Shown piece by piece: positions 1 through 5,354 of a stretch of DNA of 9,317 bases. The notes below the pieces were generated by a model. It was not told where the DNA came from, did not search any database, and saw only the letters and a program-made list of their open reading frames with translations. Origin of the DNA: Deltaproteobacteria bacterium (lineage in GTDB: Bacteria > Desulfobacterota > Dissulfuribacteria > Dissulfuribacterales > UBA3076). The first letter of the stretch is position 1. Every line of letters begins with the position of its first letter. Made by a program: the position numbers and the translations under genes. The stretch lies in assembly GCA_027004315.1 (NCBI GenBank), contig JALTHV010000196.1, positions 1 to 9,317 on the forward strand. The letters run 5' to 3'.

Positions 1-231
1 AATGATACGGTCGTGCAGGCCTATTTCTCTGCCAGGAAGGCCAAGCTTTCTCCGGATATCCACCACCGGGATGATCTTTCCATGCATGTTGATTACCCCC
101 TGCAGGCTCGTTGGGCCCTCAGGAATAAGGGTTAATTTAACGGCACGGAGGACCCTTTCCACGGAAGAGAGTGGAAAGGCAAAATATTTGTCTTCAAGGA
201 TGAACAGAAAATAGGAAGATCTTTGTGCCAT
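1..231 (-). CDS. CheW-domain chemotaxis adaptor, N-terminal part (3' end beyond window)
   Basis: Reading the minus strand from the ATG at 231-229 gives 77 open codons that run off the left edge, so the gene is incomplete at its C-terminus. The protein starts MAQRSSYFLFILEDKYFAFP. It continues with the usual CheW-fold pattern: a beta strand with a phi-F-phi-L-x-x-x-x-Y-A-phi-P register (residues 7-20), the V-E-R-V-L segment (24-28), L-I-P-E-G-P-x-x-L-Q-G-V-I-N-M-H-G (35-51), then K-I-I-P-V-V-D-I-R-x-K-L-G (52-64). The Gly-V-hydrophobic-N/R-x-x-G-x-x-x-P-V-hydrophobic-D core is the hallmark of CheW and CheA regulatory domains. These proteins bridge chemoreceptors and the CheA kinase in the cytoplasm. 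It begins within seven residues of the domain, so it is probably a stand-alone CheW, although a C-terminal fusion such as CheV cannot be excluded. AAAGG at -9 to -13 may serve as a ribosome site. Confidence 0.85.
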   Translation of the reverse strand, partial: MAQRSSYFLFILEDKYFAFPLSSVERVLRAVKLTLIPEGPTSLQGVINMHGKIIPVVDIRRKLGLPGREIGLHDRII

Positions 232-256
232 GAATTAAGCCTTTTATTATCCAGAC

Positions 257-283
257 CCGGCCTTCCCTGAATTCCAAGGCCGG
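257..283. repeat. 8-bp GC-rich inverted repeat in the cheW leader
   Basis: CCGGCCTT (257-264) is the exact reverse complement of AAGGCCGG (276-283), with an 11-nt loop. It lies 26 bases upstream of the minus-strand CheW start. No T-tract follows on either strand, so it does not look like an intrinsic terminator. It could be a leader hairpin or an operator, and nothing in the sequence decides which. Confidence 0.45.
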
Positions 284-406
284 CCTGAGACAGTCCTGGG
301 AAAACGTGGTCACCTACTATCCAATGGTTAGATACAAATCCCATATCTCTCTATCGATATAGAACAGCTTCTTCATAAACCAACATAAAGATCTGCTTTT
401 TATGAG

Positions 407-491
407 GCCATCAGGTAACTTCTCAATAAGTTGGGGCATCATTTTTGGTAATCGAAGTTGCCAGGACTTATTGAGAAGTTATGCCATCAGG
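407..491. mobile_element. Family A miniature inverted-repeat element, 68-bp copy, with flanking target duplication
   Basis: The element body is 415-482. Its ends are a perfect 16-bp inverted repeat: TAACTTCTCAATAAGT (416-431) against ACTTATTGAGAAGTTA (466-481). Immediately outside lies an exact direct repeat, GCCATCAG(G), at 407-415 and 483-491. This gives an 8-bp duplication if the element starts at G415, or 9 bp if it starts at T416. There is no coding capacity. The left arm matches 4612-4643 base for base over 32 nt. The inverted right arm shares about 26 nt with the left arm of the 8123-8534 copy. It therefore looks like an internally deleted copy made of one arm of each type. GTAA ends with 8-bp duplications point to IS66-family mobilisation (inference). 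Confidence 0.85.
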
Positions 492-525
492 ATTCATCGT
501 CCGCTATTTTCAGGAGATAGGTTGA

Positions 526-554
526 TTGACAGAAAAATACTTGGGCGGTAGACT
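526..554 (+). promoter_or_regulatory. Candidate sigma-70 promoter for tatA-resB-ccsA
   Basis: A perfect -35 hexamer TTGACA (526-531) is followed after 17 bases by TAGACT (549-554), which matches the TATAAT consensus at four of six positions. It lies 58 bases before the tatA start codon and downstream of the inserted repeat at 415-482. The inserted repeat is thus just upstream of the promoter and may have separated it from older upstream control sites. Confidence 0.5.
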
Positions 555-611
555 TAATTGGATTTTTTAGATGTCCGCATAACAAGTCTTCTGGGGATAG
601 GAGAATAGAGG

Positions 612-812
612 ATGTTTGGGTTGGGGATGCCGGAATTACTGATCATTTTGCTTATCATTCTCATTGTATTTGGTGCAGACAAGCTTCCAAAAATCGGTGA
701 GGGTCTTGGAAAAGGCATTAGAAACTTCAAAAAATCTATAAAGGAGGGGGAAAAGGCCGAAGGTGATGATAGCCACGACCAAAAGACTGGCCCGTCATCC
801 GACCACAAGTAA
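612..812 (+). CDS. tatA: Twin-arginine translocase subunit TatA/TatE (copy 1)
   Basis: This 66-residue protein has the standard TatA architecture. A short N-terminus (MFGLGMPE) with the family's polar residue E8 leads into a transmembrane helix at about 9-20. Then come the F20-G21 hinge and an amphipathic helix with the conserved L-P-x-I-G-x-G-L-G-K-G-I-R-x-F-K pattern (25-40). The tail is charged and Ser/Asp-rich (43-66). TatA oligomerises in the cytoplasmic membrane to form the passage for folded proteins with twin-arginine signals. AGGAG at 599-603, eight bases before the ATG, fixes the start. A second, related copy lies at 3317-3538; 26 of the first 43 residues are identical. The resB/ccsA pair sits between the two. 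TatB is less likely because the TatB-specific E-P phasing and longer C-terminus are absent. Confidence 0.93.
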   Translation: MFGLGMPELLIILLIILIVFGADKLPKIGEGLGKGIRNFKKSIKEGEKAEGDDSHDQKTGPSSDHK

Positions 813-919
813 CTTGGAGTGGTGCTACACAGGAATTTTTTCAGCAAAAATTTTATTGACTTTGGTAGCTGACAATAACTCCAAGATATAGCAAGCCCTA
901 TAAAATCCAAACTTACTTT
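813..919. other. tatA-resB intergenic spacer with a long-range inverted repeat
   Basis: CTTGGAGT (813-820, directly after the tatA stop) pairs with ACTCCAAG (878-885) across 57 bases. Inside is an AT-rich self-complementary stretch around 834-854 (AATTTTT against AAAAATT). It may form a structured spacer or an attenuating hairpin between tatA and resB. No clear terminator T-run follows the stem, so read-through into resB is assumed. No strong Shine-Dalgarno sequence precedes resB. Confidence 0.35.
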
Positions 920-2281
920 ATGAAAGCACTATCCTCAAGACATCAATCTAATCCAATCTGGCGTTTTCTTTCATCGATCCGCCTGGCTGTATTTCTCTTA
1001 ATTACTCTGGCCATAACCTCTATTATTGGCACTGTAATACCCCAGGGGGAATCCCTTCAATTCTATCTTGAACACTATGGACCCGACTTTTTTCTGGTCT
1101 TAAAGGCCCTCCATCTAAATGATACCTATCATTCTTGGTGGTATATAACCTTACTTGGGCTCTTTAGCGTCAACCTCATAGTCTGTACCCTGAGGCGTCT
1201 ACCATTTACGCTAAAGCTCTATAAAAGAGATAGCCTCTCGATAACCCCCGAGCGCCTGCTGAGAATGCCCTTCAAGAGGACCTGGAAGATAAGGGGAGAT
1301 CTGGACAATATCTCTATCCAGACAATCATCTCCAGCTTTAAGGAGGCCGCAGGTAAATCCCGTGAGGCTCCAGATGTAGATGGAGGCAGGCTGTTTTTGG
1401 CAGAGAAGGGTAAATGGAGCTATTGGGGGATATATGCCCTGCATAGCAGTATACTGGTCATCTTCATCGGTGCCTTGGTAGGTCTATTTCTCGGATTCAA
1501 GGGCAGCGTGATGTTGGCAGAAGGAAAGACAATAGACCATATTGTGGATAGAGATACAGGGGGCTACATACCGCTTGGCTTCTCTGTCCACTGTAATCGC
1601 TTTTATATCTCTTTTTATGATAATGGGGAACCAAAAGAATACCGGTCTGATCTGACCATATCAGATGGTAAGGAGATCCTTCGCAAGTCTATTGTGGTTA
1701 ACAGTCCACTTAAATATAAAGGCATAACTTTTTACCAGGCCAGCTATCGGGCTATTCCAGAAGCAAGTCTACGTATCGTATCTCCTGATGGCCGGCAGAC
1801 TCTCCTCGATATCCCTGCGTTCCAGAGTGTATTATGGCCAGAGGCACGATTGACTTTTGGATTGATGCGCTATGAGCCCGAAAATGTACATGGAAGGCCC
1901 GCAGTCCAGATCTGGGTACAAAATCAAGCTGGCCGGGTAAAGGCCTTCTGGCTTCTCAAGGGAAATGAGAGGGAATTTAACCAGGGGAAGAATTCCTATA
2001 GGATTTCTCTTGCAAATATCAATGAACGCTACCTGACGGGGTTGCAAGTCAAAAAGGATCCAGGAGTCTGGATAGTATGGTTGGGTTTTGCGATCCTGAT
2101 CTTTGGTTTTGCTGTAGTATTTTGGGTCCCGCATCAACGGATGTGGCTCTGGGTAGGCCGTCAGAACGACAAGACCCTTGTCATCCTGTCTGGTCAGACC
2201 AACAAAAACAGGCTTCAGTTTGAAAAAAATATCAAAAAAGCTGAAGAGGCCTTGGATTCCAGCATAGGAGCACAGAAATGA
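920..2281 (+). CDS. resB: ResB/Ccs1 family cytochrome c biogenesis protein (System II)
   Basis: The protein has 453 residues and ResB topology. Transmembrane helices lie at about 19-39 and 72-92, with a third at about 167-192 carrying H175, the expected haem-facing histidine. A large periplasmic domain spans about 195-380, and a fourth helix lies at about 382-403. Family landmarks include the N-terminal L-S-S-I-R-L-A-V-F-L-L motif (17-27), N-S-P-L-K-Y-K-G-I-T-F-Y-Q (261-273), and the pre-TM4 Q-V-K-K-D-P-G-V-W-I-V-W segment (376-387). ResB and CcsA together export haem, keep it reduced, and attach it to CXXCH motifs of periplasmic apocytochromes c. The last four bases overlap the start of ccsA (ATGA), which implies translational coupling. 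The start is the ATG at 920, which leaves a normal N-terminus before TM1. No obvious Shine-Dalgarno sequence is present there. The charged C-terminal extension (about 410-453) is variable in the family. Confidence 0.93.
   Translation: MKALSSRHQSNPIWRFLSSIRLAVFLLITLAITSIIGTVIPQGESLQFYLEHYGPDFFLVLKALHLNDTYHSWWYITLLGLFSVNLIVCTLRRLPFTLKLYKRDSLSITPERLLRMPFKRTWKIRGDLDNISIQTIISSFKEAAGKSREAPDVDGGRLFLAEKGKWSYWGIYALHSSILVIFIGALVGLFLGFKGSVMLAEGKTIDHIVDRDTGGYIPLGFSVHCNRFYISFYDNGEPKEYRSDLTISDGKEILRKSIVVNSPLKYKGITFYQASYRAIPEASLRIVSPDGRQTLLDIPAFQSVLWPEARLTFGLMRYEPENVHGRPAVQIWVQNQAGRVKAFWLLKGNEREFNQGKNSYRISLANINERYLTGLQVKKDPGVWIVWLGFAILIFGFAVVFWVPHQRMWLWVGRQNDKTLVILSGQTNKNRLQFEKNIKKAEEALDSSIGAQK
2266..2281 (+). 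promoter_or_regulatory. ccsA ribosome binding site and resB/ccsA ATGA overlap
   Basis: AGGAG at 2266-2270 lies inside the resB coding sequence, seven bases before the ccsA ATG (2278). The resB stop TGA is 2279-2281. Overlap plus an internal Shine-Dalgarno sequence is the classic coupling arrangement and fixes the ccsA start. Confidence 0.85.
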
Positions 2282-3126
2282 CCTTTTCCAGTTCATATTT
2301 TCTCAGCTTAACAACTTTTATATATCTGGGTGCCGCTATACTCTATCTGACATACTGGATCTTCAGGGTAGAAAAGGTGGGTCTGCTGGCCACGTTGGTC
2401 ACGACTGCGGGCTTTATAATCCAGACACTGGGCATAGCTCTCAGATGGATAGAGTCATACAAATTGGGCTATGGACATGCGCCACTCTCAAACCTGTATG
2501 AGTCTCTGGTATTTTTTTCGTGGATAACGATCTTAGTCTATTTAATTGTCGAATGGAGGGTCAAACGACGGGTGATCGGGGCCTTTGTAACTCCCTTCGC
2601 CTCCTTTGCCATGGCCTATGCATCTTTTAGCCCTCAAGTAGAAGATTCAATAGAGCCACTCATACCGGCACTCAAGAGTAACTGGCTCATTGTCCATGTT
2701 GTCACCTGCTTCCTGGGATATGGCTCCTTTGCCGTTGCCTGCGGACTTGGTGTCATGTTTCTCTTTAAAGATAAGGCCAAAGGGGAATCAAAGGGAATCC
2801 TTGGCGCCTTACCTAGCTGCAAGGTCCTTGACGAGTTGATACATCAAACTATAGTTTTTGGTTTTCTCTGGTTGAGTCTGGGCATAATTACAGGGGCTGT
2901 ATGGGCCAATAATGCCTGGGGCACATACTGGAGTTGGGATCCAAAAGAGACCTGGTCATTAATAACCTGGTTTATATATGCTACAGCCCTACATGCCAGA
3001 TTTATAAGGGGCTGGACCGGCCGAAGGATTGCTTACCTATCCATATTGGGCTTTGCCTCAGTGCTCTTTACATACTTTGGGGTAAATTTCTTGCTTTCAG
3101 GCCTACACAGTTATGGTTCGCCATAG
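2278..3126 (+). CDS. ccsA: CcsA/ResC cytochrome c synthase subunit (System II, WWD domain)
   Basis: This 282-residue polytopic membrane protein carries the tryptophan-rich WWD haem-handling motif, W-A-N-N-A-W-G-T-Y-W-S-W-D-P-K-E-T-W-S (209-227). It also has the conserved G-H-A-P-L-S-N-L-Y-E-S motif (66-76). Three histidines occupy the expected haem-ligand places: H140 and H277 are spaced like the two periplasmic histidines flanking the WWD region in CcsBA proteins, and H239 lies in the helix after it. About eight hydrophobic helices can be seen. CcsA is the synthetase partner of ResB: it holds haem at the outer face and joins it to apocytochrome cysteines. The length is typical for a non-fused CcsA. 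The stop codon TAG (3124-3126) falls inside the apparent target duplication of the short repeat that begins at 3131. Confidence 0.95.
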   Translation: MTFSSSYFLSLTTFIYLGAAILYLTYWIFRVEKVGLLATLVTTAGFIIQTLGIALRWIESYKLGYGHAPLSNLYESLVFFSWITILVYLIVEWRVKRRVIGAFVTPFASFAMAYASFSPQVEDSIEPLIPALKSNWLIVHVVTCFLGYGSFAVACGLGVMFLFKDKAKGESKGILGALPSCKVLDELIHQTIVFGFLWLSLGIITGAVWANNAWGTYWSWDPKETWSLITWFIYATALHARFIRGWTGRRIAYLSILGFASVLFTYFGVNFLLSGLHSYGSP

Positions 3127-3130
3127 TGTG

Positions 3131-3179
3131 GTAACCGTCCACGTCCCTGGCCACCGGGCTGGTGAATGTGAAGGATTAC
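3131..3179. mobile_element. Family B short palindromic element (copy 1) abutting the ccsA stop
   Basis: This 49-bp sequence starts GTAACCGTCCACGTCCCTGG and ends GAATGTGAAGGATTAC. It resembles the two outer ends of the long B copies joined together without the long stem and loop. The same short form occurs inverted at 7509-7554, sharing CACGTCCCTGGCC and GAATGTGAA. The flanking octamers ATAGTGTG (3123-3130) and ATAACGTG (3180-3187) agree at six of eight positions, consistent with a decayed 8-bp target duplication that includes the ccsA stop codon. Confidence 0.65.
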
Positions 3180-3239
3180 ATAACGTGGACCCTCCCTGTT
3201 GAGGTCCCTATCTTGTCATATGTGTAGGTATGTAGTATG

Positions 3240-3258
3240 CCTAGATTCAAAATCTAGG
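3240..3258. repeat. Perfect 8-bp hairpin with 3-nt loop upstream of the second tatA
   Basis: CCTAGATT (3240-3247), loop CAA, AATCTAGG (3251-3258). It lies 58 bases before the tatA start. A run of six T residues occurs 17 bases further on (3276-3281), too distant for a textbook intrinsic terminator. A regulatory leader hairpin or a weak ccsA terminator are both possible. The region also carries GGACCCTCCCTGTT (3187-3200), a 14-nt inverted match to 8418-8431 inside the large family A element. Confidence 0.4.
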
Positions 3259-3316
3259 AGAAAAATAGAAAAGGCTTTTTTAGTAGTACAAATAATACTC
3301 TCTAAGGAGAAATGCT

Positions 3317-3538
3317 ATGTTTGGCCTAGGCACACAAGAACTTCTGATTATCCTGGTGATCGCCTTCTTTATCTTTGGGGGCAAAAGACTCCCGGAGATA
3401 GGGGCAGGACTTGGCAAGGGGCTGAGGGCATTCAAGGCCGGGTTAAAGGATCTTGATAATGAAGTAGATCCCAAACAACCTCTGACAAATGATGCCTCAA
3501 GCAATTCTTCAGATATAGGAGATAAGAAAAAGTCCTAG
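3317..3538 (+). CDS. tatA: Twin-arginine translocase subunit TatA/TatE (copy 2)
   Basis: This 73-residue TatA homologue begins MFGLGTQELLIIL, with E8 at the membrane entry. It has a transmembrane helix at about 9-20, the F20-G21 hinge, and an amphipathic helix with L-P-E-I-G-A-G-L-G-K-G-L-R-A-F-K (25-40). The tail is acidic and then Ser/Asn/Lys-rich. TAAGGAG (3303-3309), seven bases before the ATG, is a strong ribosome site and fixes the start. It differs from the copy at 612 mainly in the second half of the membrane helix and in the tail, so it looks like an older paralogue and not a recent duplication. Function is the same pore-forming role in Tat export. One copy could be TatE-like or could serve in a TatB-like role. 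Six bases after its stop, a long family B palindrome begins. Confidence 0.93.
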   Translation: MFGLGTQELLIILVIAFFIFGGKRLPEIGAGLGKGLRAFKAGLKDLDNEVDPKQPLTNDASSNSSDIGDKKKS

Positions 3539-3544
3539 TGGACT

Positions 3545-3692
3545 GTAACTATTCATGTCTCCGGCCAGCGGTAGCCTCTTTCAGGGGTTCAGGAGCATTG
3601 CTTGATGTACAGGATCAGGGCATTATGCCTATTAATCCGCACTGAAACCCTTCAAAAGGCTACTGCTGGCCGGGGGGAATGTGAACAGTTAC
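3545..3692. mobile_element. Family B long palindromic element (copy 1)
   Basis: This is a 148-bp element with ends GTAACTATTCATGTCTCCGG and GGGAATGTGAACAGTTAC. An imperfect stem of about 32 bp (3561-3592 with 3642-3673) encloses a 49-nt loop (3593-3641). The loop is nearly the same sequence as the loops of the copies at 4645 and 8252. Flanks share GTGGA at 3538-3542 and 3693-3697, a possible remnant of a target duplication. It fills the space between tatA (stop 3538) and the nucleotidyltransferase start and has no coding capacity. Confidence 0.8.
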
Positions 3693-3726
3693 GTGGAATT
3701 TGCTGCTTGGTCTGTCCCCTCCTTCC

Positions 3727-4614
3727 ATGCAAGCCATGATTCTGGCTGCGGGGCTAGGTACACGTCTGCGGCCCCTGACACTACATCTACCTAAGCCCTT
3801 ATTCCCTGTACTAAATCTACCCCTGCTCTGTAGGACAGTCTCTCAGCTTGAAGATCTGGGATTTAGAAAAATTGTAATTAACTGCTTCCATCTTGCCCAC
3901 CTTGTACTGAAGGAAATGAGGTCTTATAAGGCCAGAGCAGACATCATAACACTGGTCGAACCGTGTCTCCTCGGGACCGGGGGGGCACTCAGAAATGCCC
4001 TGCCTTATTTATCCAGAGATGAACCTCTACTGGTCATAAATGGAGATATAGTAACAGATCTGGACCTGGCCAGAGTAGTTGATCTGCATCAGTGCCATGG
4101 AGATATGGCAACGCTCCTGGTCCATAAAAGAAGGCCTTGGAATAATGTGGCCATAACAAAGGGGGGCGTCACAAAATTCCATTATAGGGGGCCGGATGCA
4201 ATAGCCTTTACTGGTATCTCTGTACTGGACCTGCGGCTTATTGATTCGATTCCTAGATATCGTCCCAGTTCATTAGTAGACCTATTTGAGGCCACTATTA
4301 GACAGGGTCATCACCTAAAGGCCTTAGAGGTAAAAGTCGTAGCTAATCGTTATATATGGGAAGACATCGGGACACCAAGGGGATATCTCTCTGCACACAG
4401 GGCACTTTTCAGGTATAAAAATGATAGGTTCCTGGTCGGCAAGGGGACAGAGCTACCCAGAGACCTGTTGTGGAGAGACTGGGCCGTCATAGGGCATGGG
4501 GTGACCTTGGGGACCGGGGTAGTCCTGAACAGGAGCGTGATCTGGGAAGGGAGTATCGTCCCTCCTGGGAGAGTTCTTAAGGACTGCATCTTCACTCCTT
4601 ATGGTGAATTGTAA
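3727..4614 (+). CDS. Sugar-1-phosphate nucleotidyltransferase (NDP-sugar pyrophosphorylase family)
   Basis: From the ATG at 3727 the protein has 295 residues. The N-terminal half is a GT-A/Rossmann nucleotidyltransferase domain. It has the signature A-A-G-L-G-T-R-L-R-P-L-T (7-18), the P-K-P-L-x-P-V motif (22-28), G-T-G-G-A-L (83-88), the metal-binding N-G-D (105-107), F-T-G-I (161-164), and W-E-D-I-G-T-P (211-217). Residues about 250-290 look like a short left-handed beta-helix (hexapeptide) tail. The enzyme would join NTP and a sugar-1-phosphate to make an NDP-sugar plus pyrophosphate. MurU, HddC and mannose-1-phosphate guanylyltransferase are the nearest groups, and substrate cannot be read from sequence. 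A TTG at 3700 would add nine residues, but the family motif starts right after the ATG. Neither start has a clear Shine-Dalgarno sequence. The stop codon TAA (4612-4614) is part of an inserted repeat, so the natural C-terminus may have been trimmed or replaced. Confidence 0.88.
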   Translation: MQAMILAAGLGTRLRPLTLHLPKPLFPVLNLPLLCRTVSQLEDLGFRKIVINCFHLAHLVLKEMRSYKARADIITLVEPCLLGTGGALRNALPYLSRDEPLLVINGDIVTDLDLARVVDLHQCHGDMATLLVHKRRPWNNVAITKGGVTKFHYRGPDAIAFTGISVLDLRLIDSIPRYRPSSLVDLFEATIRQGHHLKALEVKVVANRYIWEDIGTPRGYLSAHRALFRYKNDRFLVGKGTELPRDLLWRDWAVIGHGVTLGTGVVLNRSVIWEGSIVPPGRVLKDCIFTPYGEL

Positions 4615-4650
4615 CTTCTCAATAAGTTGGGGCATCATTTTTGATAACCG
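4611..4650. mobile_element. Family A element, single end, fused to a family B palindrome
   Basis: The sequence starting GTAACTTCTCAATAAGTTGG at 4611 is identical to the left arm of the 415-482 copy for 32 bases (4612-4643). It then reads GATAACCGATCA, as in the 8123-8534 copy, before switching into the family B stem. No second A end is found to the right, and the octamers at the two outer boundaries (GGTGAATT and CTCAAAGC) do not match. It is therefore a truncated or recombinant copy. Its first three bases after G are the stop codon of the upstream gene. Confidence 0.75.
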
Positions 4651-4795
4651 ATCATATTCCCTCCCGGTCAGCGGTAGCTTTTTTCAGGGTCTCAGGAGCA
4701 TCGCTTGATGCACAAGATCAGGGCACTCTGCGATTAATCCGCACTGAAACCCTGAAAAAAGCTACCGCTGACCGGGAGGGAATATGAACACTTAC
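4645..4795. mobile_element. Family B long palindromic element (copy 2), between convergent genes
   Basis: A perfect 39-bp inverted repeat (4652-4690 against 4749-4787) is extended by one mismatch and four more pairs (4692-4695 with 4744-4747). It encloses a 48-nt loop (4696-4743) related to the loops at 3593-3641 and 8301-8349. The right end AATATGAACACTTAC fits the family; the left end merges with a family A arm. It lies between the stops of the plus-strand nucleotidyltransferase and the minus-strand DUF2147 gene, where so strong a hairpin could block transcription in both directions. No U-tract follows the stem, so it is not a canonical intrinsic terminator. Confidence 0.85.
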
Positions 4796-4811
4796 CTCAA
4801 AGCTTAAAAGT

Positions 4812-5345
4812 CTATTTTCGGGAAGGGTAATAGCCAAGACCAAGAGATTTCATCTGTTTCCGGAAATAGGCCTTTGCAGGCTTCCATATAGTAGTGCGTC
4901 CCAATAACGAGACCCCAATATATCCCCGGACATGTAGAGTTCCGTCTTTTGCTAATGAAATTTGGCAGCTATAGGATTCCCCATTTTCCGGATCATAGAT
5001 CTTGCCATCAATCCATTTGTCGCCATCGAAGCGAAAATTTTTCATTATTTCCAATCCGATCAGGGGATGAGAACGTAATGATTCTTTAGGATTATTCAGG
5101 TCCATTCGAGGTTTGCCGTCCATGCCCTTAATTTCACCCGGCAGGTAATTAGGTCTCTTTAAAGAGACAATCTTCCCGAAATAACAATTATTCTTTTTAA
5201 AAATTTCTATGCAAGATTCTCCCCCATTAGTAATCCAGTCGCCAAGGATGTCATCTGCCTGCACCGCAAATGTCAGGGAAGGGAATAATAGCCAGACAAC
5301 CAAAAGGATGGCCAAAAATAGCTTTTTTACAAGATCACTTTCCAT
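4812..5345 (-). CDS. Secreted DUF2147-family protein
   Basis: This is a 177-residue protein. It has a signal peptide: positive K8-K9, a hydrophobic core of about 10-24, and probable cleavage after A30 in the V-Q-A context. The mature part follows the DUF2147 pattern. It has L-G-D-W-I-T-N-G-G-E-S (34-44), G-K-I-V-S-L (57-62), D-L-N-N-P-K (82-87) and H-P-L-I-G-L-E-I-M (93-101). A later block carries I-Y-D-P-E-N-G-E-S-Y, followed by L-H-V-R-G-Y-I-G-V-S-L-L-G-R-T-x-x-W. Members are small periplasmic lipocalin-like beta proteins of unknown function, found widely in Proteobacteria and Bacteroidetes. It starts nine bases after the typA stop on the same strand, so it is probably the last gene of that transcript. 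A Shine-Dalgarno sequence is weak (GAG four bases before ATG), suggesting coupling to typA. Family assignment is good; function is unknown. Confidence 0.85.
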   Translation of the reverse strand: MESDLVKKLFLAILLVVWLLFPSLTFAVQADDILGDWITNGGESCIEIFKKNNCYFGKIVSLKRPNYLPGEIKGMDGKPRMDLNNPKESLRSHPLIGLEIMKNFRFDGDKWIDGKIYDPENGESYSCQISLAKDGTLHVRGYIGVSLLGRTTIWKPAKAYFRKQMKSLGLGYYPSRK

Positions 5346-5354
5346 TTTTCTCAG

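Noticed and set aside
149..179. Inverted repeat CCTTTCCAC / GTGGAAAGG near 151-179
   Set aside because: It lies inside the CheW reading frame, which it does not disrupt. It is probably a chance feature of the coding sequence.
2..214. Plus-strand 70-codon frame at the left edge
   Set aside because: It is the antisense shadow of the minus-strand CheW domain, which is recognisable.
554..910. 118-codon minus-strand open frame overlapping tatA
   Set aside because: It is antisense to a clear tatA with a strong ribosome site and has no recognisable features of its own.
3700..3726. TTG start adding nine residues to the nucleotidyltransferase
   Set aside because: The family motif begins right after the ATG at 3727, the extra residues (L-L-G-L-S-P-P-S) are not typical, and the only purine run (GTGGAA) is too close to the TTG to act as a ribosome site.
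3545..4795. CRISPR array interpretation of the repeated palindromes
   Set aside because: Copies are dispersed, of unequal length, and lie between genes with no regular spacers and no cas genes.
4645..4795. Canonical rho-independent terminator
   Set aside because: The stem is long and GC-rich but no U-tract follows on either strand. The T-run lies inside the stem, so any termination effect would be atypical.
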